Shown: piece by piece, positions 56,175 through 64,000 of the stretch
How the letters are laid out: the number at the start of each line of letters is the position of its first letter
Numbering within the stretch: the first letter of the stretch is position 1
Source of the DNA: Hydrangea macrophylla
Lineage: Eukaryota > Streptophyta > Magnoliopsida > Cornales > Hydrangeaceae
Assembly (NCBI GenBank): GCA_033977485.1
Contig: CM066995.1
Span: 51,831,162-51,895,161, forward strand
Length of the DNA stretch: 64,000 bases
Direction: 5' to 3'
Made by a program: the position numbers and the translations under genes
The notes under the pieces: model-generated
Seen by the model: the letters and a program-made list of their open reading frames with translations, nothing else
Databases searched by the model: none
What the model was told of the DNA's origin: nothing

Positions 56175-57173
56175 ATGGCTTTGTATGATCCCGCTCAACT
56201 CACAGCCTGGCTGAACATTACGGATGGCGTGGAGCGGATCAACCTCTTCAGCTATGGCTTGACCGAGCTGTTTTCTCTTCGCCAGATGACCCTGAATACG
56301 GAGTTCTTGCGTGCTGCCATTGCTTACTGGGACCCAGTGAACCATGTCTTCAACTTCAACGGCCTGGAAATATGCCCCATGCTTGAGGAGTTCTGCGCTA
56401 TTCTCGGCTATGATTCTGACTCGGACTTGATTCTCCCTTCTGTTGATACCCTCAGCCCTACGCGAGCCTTGGCTGAATACCTGAATTGCTCAGTCATTAT
56501 TTCCCGCCGGCTGATTCAAGGTGAGGTTCTCAACATTGCTTCTATTATTGCCCGGTATGCCAGTCCTGGGAATCCCAGCATGTATGATGCTTCCCGTGGA
56601 GCCGCTTTGATATTGTGCATGACTTTGCACTTCCTGTTCTCGAGCACTTCCGTTGACTTGGTGCATGTGTGCCTCGGGCTGAAACTTAGCAGGAATCCCA
56701 TGGCCATGGTTCTAGCTGAAACTCTGAACGGTTTGGATAATGCCTTCAATCAAGGGACTCCTCTTCTTTCTGGGGCGCCTTTGGTGTTACAGGCTTGGCT
56801 TTACGAGCGCCTTCAGCTGTGGACGGGCCATATACCACCAGTTTACTTTCGTCGGGCCGTGCTTCATTCTCACTATACCTTTGCCGATTGGGTGGGCATG
56901 ATGAGCACCTTATCTGAGGCTGACATTTGCTGGATCGTGAGGCGTTGGGGCCTCTATGCTATCACCACGAGCCTCAGGGGTCACCAGAGAGTGTGGTTGA
57001 TGGGTCTGAGAGAGACTTCTTTCTATCATCCTCGCCGTTTGGCCCGACAGTATGGACAGGTTCAGGAGGTTCCCCGGGGGTTTACTGAGAGGGTCTTTGC
57101 TTCCAGGATCAGAGCTACCACTATTGCTGCTTTTATTGATGGTTGGACTGACCGAGTAAAGGCCTACTTCTAA
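56175..57173 (+). CDS. Second antisense gene of element B (DUF7745-like), 332 aa
   Basis: The start ATG at 56175 is chosen because it follows an acceptor-like TTGCAG at 56099-56104 and aligns with the element A start. The protein is open to TAA at 57171-57173. Conserved parts: EFLRAAIAYWDPVNHVF, GLEICPMLEEFCAIL, LSGAPLVLQAWLYERL, EADICWIVRRW. The C-terminal 75 residues (RLARQYGQVQEVPRGF, IDGWTDRV) are those cut off by the stop in A. No transmembrane segment or catalytic motif is obvious. Function is unknown. It lies 330 bp downstream of the PMD gene on the same strand. Confidence 0.8.
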   Translation: MALYDPAQLTAWLNITDGVERINLFSYGLTELFSLRQMTLNTEFLRAAIAYWDPVNHVFNFNGLEICPMLEEFCAILGYDSDSDLILPSVDTLSPTRALAEYLNCSVIISRRLIQGEVLNIASIIARYASPGNPSMYDASRGAALILCMTLHFLFSSTSVDLVHVCLGLKLSRNPMAMVLAETLNGLDNAFNQGTPLLSGAPLVLQAWLYERLQLWTGHIPPVYFRRAVLHSHYTFADWVGMMSTLSEADICWIVRRWGLYAITTSLRGHQRVWLMGLRETSFYHPRRLARQYGQVQEVPRGFTERVFASRIRATTIAAFIDGWTDRVKAYF

Positions 57174-58076
57174 AGACCTTTGAAGAAATAAAAGACACTA
57201 AGACGAGACTAGTCCTGACTGATTTTGCTCATTCCTCCAAGTGTCTTTGAACATGTGGTTGCTTTTTGAAAGACTTTTATTTCTTTGATTATTCCTGCTT
57301 ATGTAATATTCAAAGTTTGTTTATCGGTGAACCTTGGTTATTTCGGGAATCTCATTTTATGCATTTTAGCTTCCTGAAAACATGTTGTAACTTGAGATTT
57401 CAATTAGTTGTTGCTTTTGGTACTTGCTTGAGCATGCTGGGGTTGTTAGAGGCAAACGAGGCGGGTAGCCGAAGTTTGCCCCTAGTTTGGGATATATATG
57501 GTTGTGAGGCAAACGAGGTAGATGACCGACGTTTGCCCCTAGTTCAGAAAAGGTTCAGGCAAACGAGGCGAGTGGCCGAAGTTTGCCCCTAGTGTGGAGG
57601 GTGGTTTGTGGGTTATGGTAAGGACCGCGACTTTATTTCTCTCATGCTCATAATTTTTGCCTAGGCACCAAGGAGGTGGCCTAGCGAGCTATTTTCTCTC
57701 TTTTGTTATTGCTCACCTCGGATTTAGCTCTAATTTTTGCCTAGGCGTCCTTTCGGATTTTCATCCTAGCGAGCCATCCTTTTTTTTTCTTTTTGAAAGT
57801 CTGCCTACGTACCCCCGAGCGGGGATCAGGTCCAACGTAGTTCGGGCCAAAGTTTCGAAAGAAAAGGGTTATTTTTTTGTGGGATGAAGCGACCTAACCG
57901 TCGCGGTTGCCTACGTATCCCCGAGTGGGAATCAGGTCAAGCGTAGTTCAAGGCAAGGCTTGAAAGAAATGGTTATTTTGGTGAAGTGACCGAACCGATG
58001 TGGTTGCCTACGTATCCCCGAGTGGGAATCAGGTCAAGCGTAGTTCAAGGCCGGTCTTGAAAGAAATGGTTATTTG
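57174..58076. other. Repeat-rich non-coding stretch between the antisense genes and pol of B
   Basis: Three copies of GTTTGCCCCTAG (near 57474, 57531, 57581) are polypurine-tract-like on the - strand, each preceded by GGCAAACGAGG, so each can form a GGCAAAC/GTTTGCC hairpin. TAATTTTTGCCTAGGC occurs twice (near 57650 and 57732). The stem-loop motif occurs three times at 57803-58060. No gene. Confidence 0.7.
57803..58060 (-). repeat. Stem-loop motif, three tandem copies after pol of B
   Basis: GCCTACGTA(C/T)CCCCGAG... starts near 57803, 57909 and 58006 (spacing 106 and 97 bp). Each carries CTACG/CGTAG and CCCC/GGGG-type arms with variable loops. Element A has one copy in this position. Confidence 0.8.
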
Positions 58077-61000
58077 TCAAGCATAGTACTTTTTGAGGCG
58101 ATCCATGTTGATTGGTTCTTTGAATTCGACACCATCGAGGTCCATGAGGTAAGTTGCTCCTCCAGAAAGGATTGTTTTGATGATGTAAGGGCCTACCCAT
58201 TTAGGTTTGAACTTCCCACGGGGGTCAAAGATCGGAGCTCGCAATTCCTTAAGGACAAGGTCGCCCTTGACAATCTTCCTTGGGCGAACCCTTTTATTGA
58301 AAGCACGGGCTATTCTCTTTTGATAGATTCGGACATGGTCCACCGCCGCTAGGCGCTTTTCATCTATGAGGGCCAATTCCTCGTATCTTTCTCTCAACCA
58401 ATCTGATTCTGAAATTTCACATTCTGCCATCACGCGTAGAGACGGCAGTTCTATCTCGACCGGGAGTACCGCTTCCATCCCATATACCAGCGAATAAGGA
58501 GTTGCTCCCGTGGATGTCCTTATCGACGTTCTGTATCCCCAAAGCGCGAACGGTAGCTTTTCATGCCAGTCTTTGTAGGTATCGGCCGATTTCTGCAGTA
58601 TGGCCTTGATATTCTTGTTTGCAGCTTCGACTGCCCCATTGGTTTGCGGCCTATACGGCGACGACTTGTGATAAGTGATCTTGTATTCCTCGAACAGATC
58701 CCTGACTTCTGCCTTGAAATGACTTCCGTTATCCGAAATAATCTCATGAGGAACTCCATAACGGCAGATGAGATTTCTTTTGATGAATTTGGCCACTTCT
58801 TTGGCCCCCAACTTGGTGTAGGATGCAGCTTCTACCCATTTTGTGAAGTAGTCTATGGCCACCAGGATGTACCGATTTCCATTTGAGGCTTTCGGAACGA
58901 TCTCGCCAATGATGTCGATTCCCCAGGTTGAGAATGGCCAAGGCGAAGTCATGCTGTACAGAAGGGATGGCGGTGTATGCATCATGTTTGCGTGAATCTG
59001 GCACTTGTGACACCTCCTCACGTACTCACAACAATCTTTCTCCAATGTTGTCCAGTAGTACCCTTGTCTTATGATTTTCTTAGCCAGCATGTGACCGTTC
59101 ATGTGTGGACCGCATACCCCCTCGTGTATTTCTTCCATCATTCTTTTGGAACTCTTTCCGAACAAGCAGGTTAGGTTGTGACCATTATATCCTTTCTTCA
59201 GCAATTTCCCACCGCAAATGACGAATTGTGCGGCGAATCTTCTAATGGCCCTTTTGTCTTTCTCGGTGGATTCTTGGGGGTACATCCCTTTTTCTATGAA
59301 ATCCCAAACATCCCGATACCACGGTATTTCATTCTCTTCTTCTTCGATTGTGGCGATCATATTGAACGAAGGCTCGTACCTCTGCTCTATTACCAAAGGC
59401 ATCATTTTGACCCCCACAGGAATCTTGATCATGGAGGCTAAGGTAGCCAATGAATCTGCCAACTGGTTCTCTTCCCTGGGCAAGTAGAGGAATGTGACAC
59501 TCTTGAATTGCCTTTTGAGTTGGTCGAGATGATCATGGTAGGGCTTCAACCTTTCTTCTTTTACTTTCCATTCCCCTCTGGCTTGCGATATGATGAGGTT
59601 TGAGTCCCCGAAGACGTCTAACTTCTGAACCCTCAGTTCTAAGGCTGCTTCCATTCCCAGAATGCACGCTTCATATTCGGCGGTGTTGTTGGTGGAGTTG
59701 TAGTTGAGCTTGACCGCTAGCGGGGTATGATCCCCGCTTGGTGATACGAGAATCATCCCTACTCCGTATCCTTTCATGTTGGCCGCTCCATCGAAGTACA
59801 ACTTCCACTGTTCTTCCTTGATTTCCATGATATTCTCGTCCGGAAACGGAAAGTCCCCACTTTCTTCGGAGTCAACGGCATGCTCTGCGAGATGCTCAGC
59901 TACGGTCCTCCCTTTTACTGACTTGCTTGTAACATACTTGATATCGAATTCGGATAGTAGAAGTAACCAACGGGATATGCGACCGGTCAGGGCGGGTTTT
60001 TCAAGGAGGTATTTTAGAGGATCCATGCGGGATATGAGCACAACTGGGAAGGCCAGCATGTAGTGCCTCAGTCGGCGAGTACACCAAACCAAGGCCCAAC
60101 ATGTTTTTTCAAGGGTAGAGTAGTTGAGCTCATACCCAGTCATCCTCTTGCTAAGGTAGTATATGGCTTTTTCGGAGTGGCTTTCTTCTCCTTCTTGGGC
60201 TAGCATGCAACCCATGGCATTTTCGGAGACAGACAGGTAAAGGGATAAGGGCTTACGAGGAGTAGGTGGTGAAAGGACAGGTGGATTTTGAAGGTAGGCT
60301 TTTATTTTATCGAAAGCGGCTTGGCATTGGTCATCCCATTGGAACTTCTCCCCTTTTCTCAACAATCGGAACAGAGGATCACATGTAGCTGTGAGTTTAA
60401 AAATGAAGCGGCTGATGAACTGGATTCTTCCGAGGAACCCCCGTACTTCTTTTTCATTCCGTGGTGACGTCATTTCGAGGATTGCCTTGATCTTAGAGGG
60501 GTCCACCTCTATTCCCCTTTGTGTGATGAGAAAGCCCAGGAGTTTACCGGAGGTTACACCGAAAGTGCATTTCTTTGGATTCAGCCTCATCTTGTATTTG
60601 CGCAACCTTTCGAAGAACTTTTCCAGCGCTACCAGGTGCCCTTCTCTATCCTTGGATTTTACAATCATGTCGTCTACATATACTTCTACCTCTTTGTGAA
60701 TCATATCATGCAGCAGAGTGGTGGCAGCTCTTTGGTACGTTGCCCCCGCGTTCTTGAGCCCAAAGGGCATTACTCTATAACAGTAGGTCCCCCAAGGGGT
60801 GGTGAACGTCGTCTTTTCCCGATCTTCTGGCGCCATTAGAATCTGATTATACCCTGAGAAGCCATCCATGAAAGACAGTAGCTCATGTCCTGCGGTGTTA
60901 TCTACCAAAACGTCAATGTGGGGAAGCGGGAAGTCATCCTTGGGACTGGCCTTGTTTAGATCACGAAAGTCGACGCACACACGGACTTTCCCATCCTTCT

Positions 61001-62918
61001 TCGGGACTGGCACGATGTTGGCAACCCATTCCGGGTATTCGGTGACAATGATGAACCCTGCCTTGAACTGCTTCTCCACCTCTTCTTTAACCTTGAGTGC
61101 CCATTCCGGTCTCATGCGCCTCAGTTTCTGCTTGACAGGTTTAGAATTAGGGAGGAGAGGAATATGATGTTGGACGATGTCGGGATCGACCCCAGGCATG
61201 TCTTCGTAAGACCAAGCAAAAACATCTTTGAACTCTTTTAGCAAGAGGGTTAATTTTTCTTTTTCTTCTTTATTAAGGGTTGAGCCAATTTGCACAATCT
61301 GTGGATTATCTATTTCACCTAGGTTAACTGATAAAGTATCTTCGATTATTTCATAAGCAAGTGGTTTTTCAATTAGTTGCTTTAGTTCGATTGGGAGATC
61401 CTCGGAGGGATCTGTGCATTCACAAGTGTCAGACACAGAGGAGTAAGCAGAATCGTCTTTCATTTCATTCATGACAGGTGGAGTGATTACATTGGATAGT
61501 GGTGGGCTTACAGCAGCCGACTCCAGTACAGACTCGATAACTGGTAGTACAGACTTTGGGGGGATAGGGGATTGGGAGACACAGACAGATGACTCTACAG
61601 CCTGGTTGCTCATACCCTCCTCAGCAGGCTTGATCTGATCATCTTGGCTCTTGGCCCTCTTCTTCTCTTCCTCTTCAGCGGATTCTTCCCACATCTTCTT
61701 GATCGCCTCAGTGTCAAGGTATTTTAACCAGTCTTCCTCTGGGGTCTTTCCAACTTCTTCGGGGTAGAACGGGTCTTGATACGGGGGTCTCTCGCAGTCA
61801 GCGAAGATTTCAAGCCCAGGGTGCCTTCTCCCGGTGGTTCGATGGATCCATGGTTCAGGGAACCCGAAGTAAGGGAAATCATCCCCTTCCTTGACGAATT
61901 GTCCATTTAAAGTCTTGCGGTATGGCGGGAGACCCTTCACCCTCTTCTTCCATGGCCTTTGTAGCTCGACGTCCTCATCAGTGGGCTTGTACCCCAACCC
62001 GAAAGTGCCTTGTTGTCCTTTGATCTGCGGGAATTCCCGAATTCCTTGCTGGCGTCGACCCAATCCCATCCCGGGGAAGTGGTTCATCTTGCGAACAATG
62101 TTGACAACTGCAGAGTGGACCTCAGGGAATCGATCTTCATCATTGATCACATGGACTTCTTCCATGAAGAATCCTCCTATTTCTCCTTCTTCCAGCTCAG
62201 GTATTTGGACTTCGAAAATGGGAGCGTAGTTTGGGAAAGCTTCGTTACCCCAACTATTACCGAGGATGATCTTTACTTCCTTTTCATGAATGTACTTGAT
62301 CATTTGATGCACAGTGGATGATACAGCTTTGTTGGCATGAAGCCAGGGCCTTCCAATCAGCAGATTGAACGAGGCAGGTATGTCCATGACTTGAAAGATC
62401 TCAGTACTTGCCAAAGACCCTACCCGGATTTGTAGAGAGACAGTCCCCATTACATTTCTTCTAGTGTTGTCATAGGCCCTCACGGATTGCACAGATGGCG
62501 TAATGTCGAGGATACTAACCCCCAAAGCAGTGGCAGTTCTTAAGGCACAAACATTCAAAGCAGAACCTGTATCGACTAGACAAAACGGCACCTGTTGCTC
62601 CTTACATCCCACAGTAATGTATAACGCCTTGTTGTGCGCGGATCCCTCTGGCGGCAAGTCCTCGTCGGAGAATGTAATGATGGGGTCGGGGGTAAGTGCA
62701 CCCAAGAAAGTTACCATGTCCTCTGGCGCGGCGTCGATGGGGACTTCAATCCCAGCCAAGGCATTTAACACGGCTTGCCTGTGCTTATAAGATGTCACCA
62801 TAATATCCCACATCGAGAGATGAGCTTGGGTTTTCTTTAGCTGCTTGATCAGCTCATTGTCTTCTTCGGTGACCTCATCCATCTTGCCCTTCCCCTTGTC
62901 TTTAACTGGACCTTTTCG
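58077..62918 (-). pseudogene. Protease-RT-RNase H-integrase of element B (about 1600 aa open)
   Basis: Open from 62882 to the stop at 58077. Order: protease loop LVDTGSALNVC (near 62570), G-patch-like GMGLGRRQQG (near 62070), RT with VYVDDMIVKS (near 60680), Ty3-type RNase H, second RNase H with YFDGAANMKGYGVGM (near 59790), integrase H2C2 region (near 59130-59000), GIDIIGE, SDNGSHF and GAVEAANKN (58930-58640), and a C-terminal domain ending LKKYYA. All catalytic motifs look intact. Its frame is separated from gag by a one-base deletion near 62915, so gag-pol cannot be made as one protein. Identity to the element A pol is high. Confidence 0.9.
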
Positions 62919-64000
62919 ATGGCTTCGGTGGCAGGCTGTGGAGGCTGGTAATGGCGGCCTGACCTGGTTAGGTGATCAATCTCAGCAGGAGTAGGCCCTT
63001 CTACAGTCCCATCCTTTTTAAACCAATCACAATCCGTTCCCACAAATGGCTTTTCTGGCTCGTTCCAGATGGAAGCGTCACTCTCGTCGTTAGGATCATA
63101 CCATTTGAGGTCTACCGCCCCTAGGTCATGCTCTTCCAGGAAAAACAAGTCTTGCTCGTCGTCAAGCTGCTGCTGCCACTCGTCATTCTCCCCTCCGATC
63201 AGATGAATCCCCTCAGAATCCGGGATGTCAATGTAAAGCAAGGGTTGTCCTAGGGGGGTGATATAAGTAGCAGGGTTGAAGGGTACGGGACTGGACTCAA
63301 TGAGGTTGACATTTTGGTGGTTTGGTAGAGGATTTTGGGTGATATGAGGCTGCTTTGGTGGCGGCTCGATGATATTCTGGTCGATGAGGTCTTGGATGTC
63401 GTGGCGGAGGCGCATGCAATCATCAGTGTTATGGCCGGGGGCTTGGTGGTAAGTACATCGCTTGGACATATCGCAGTTAGGCGGGAGCGGGGTATTTCGA
63501 GGCTGGAGTAATTGGAGATGGCCTTTTTTGAGGAGGCGATCTAGGGCTGAGGAGAGAGAGATTTCTAGCTTGGCAAAACTGCGAAGGGGCTTTTTCTGGA
63601 AAGGGCGGTTGGAGGATTTTGCCTGGTTGGAGGGTTGGTATGGCCTTGGAGGATATGCCATGGGTTGGCCGCTAAGGGCATTGACATCCGGGGGATTCCG
63701 GGAGTAGTTGGGCCTTCTTGGCTGGCTCGGAGGGTCTTCCTTCTTGATCTTCCCTTCCCTGATAGCATCTTCGATTCGGGTTCCGACTTCAAACAACTCC
63801 TCAAAGGTGGAGATGGACTGGTAGAATAATTTCTCATGATAGAGCGGCTGCAGATTCCGGATGAGCATCCTTACCTGTTCTTTCTCGATTGGCCGGTGGG
63901 TCATTTGGGCTACCTTGTTCCTCCATCTGCTCAGAAATGCAGCGAAGGATTCATTGTTGCTTTGCCGGGTTGTTTCCAAATCCCTAACGGTGACGTCCAG
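62849..64000 (-). pseudogene. gag of element B, partial and frameshifted at its end
   Basis: Open to the window edge. It includes DVTVRDLETTRQSNNESF, the gag core, and the zinc-knuckle-like CTYHQAPGHNTDDC near 63440. Against element C and element A, the linker before the protease has lost one base near 62912-62922, after which the gag frame runs into an unrelated tail and stops at 62849. Apart from this the fragment looks sound. The N-terminus is beyond the window. Confidence 0.85.

Larger units (their letters stand above)
48333..64000 (-). mobile_element. Element B: Tat/Ogre-like retrotransposon, 3' three-quarters
   Basis: Read right to left: gag, protease, RT, RNase H, integrase, non-coding repeats, two genes on the opposite strand, 154-bp tandem repeat, polypurine tract, 3' LTR. 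Layout equals element A, with diverged sequence. The 5' LTR and gag start lie beyond 64000. gag-pol has one frameshift and the PMD gene one nonsense codon, so it is not fully functional, but decay is slight. Confidence 0.9.

Overview
The window is intergenic plant DNA made almost entirely of nested LTR retrotransposons. I found no host gene, no rRNA or tRNA gene and no CRISPR array. Evidence for an angiosperm: Ty3/gypsy pol proteins of the Tat/Ogre-like and chromovirus types, long LTRs with TATA boxes, primer-binding sites matching plant initiator-Met and (probably) Arg tRNAs, phase-0 GT-AG introns, and plant mobile domain (PMD) proteins. I cannot name the species.

Layout. (1) 1-9600: 3' part of a decayed Tat-like element (element 1, + strand), with gag-pol full of stops and internal RT duplications, an array of small hairpins, a decayed antisense gene with its own TATA box, and a 3' LTR. 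It sits inside the pol of element 2. (2) 9601-19913: element 2, a decayed chromovirus-like gypsy element on the - strand, interrupted by a 2.4-kb LTR-like block (10597-13037) and, in its own LTR, by a solo LTR (15415-18654) with a perfect target-site duplication. (3) 19918-24212: an unclassified LTR-like block, an integrase-chromodomain fragment and its 2.26-kb 3' LTR (element 3, +). (4) 24213-26150 and 47949-48332: two halves of a gag-protease fragment (element C, -), split by (5) element A, 26151-47943, a complete 21.8-kb Tat/Ogre-like element (+) with near-identical LTRs, a TSD of GTTGG, a single open 2212-codon gag-pol, and two genes in antisense between pol and the 3' LTR. (6) 48333-64000: element B (-), a relative of A cut by the window edge, with the same layout. 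Element C, element B and the solo LTR appear to be one family.

How the parts fit. In A and B the sense strand encodes the usual capsid, protease, RT-RNase H and integrase. The opposite strand, between pol and the 3' LTR, carries a six-exon PMD gene followed by a second, DUF7745-like gene. Exon order, phase-0 introns and a 45-nt fifth exon are conserved between A and B. In A the PMD gene is intact and the second gene has one nonsense codon; in B the PMD gene has one nonsense codon and the second gene is intact. The antisense gene block is bracketed on both sides by the same stem-loop motif and by polypurine-tract-like sequences, and clusters of a GC-rich palindromic word lie next to the LTR promoters and most antisense-gene promoters. 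Element 1, a more distant Tat-like element, independently shows the pattern of pol, hairpin array, antisense gene and LTR.

The most interesting observations are this antisense gene cassette, the covarying hairpin arrays, a conserved GNRA-tetraloop structure in the LTR RNA, and helically spaced W-box arrays in one LTR family. All calls were made by reading; alignments and counts are by eye.
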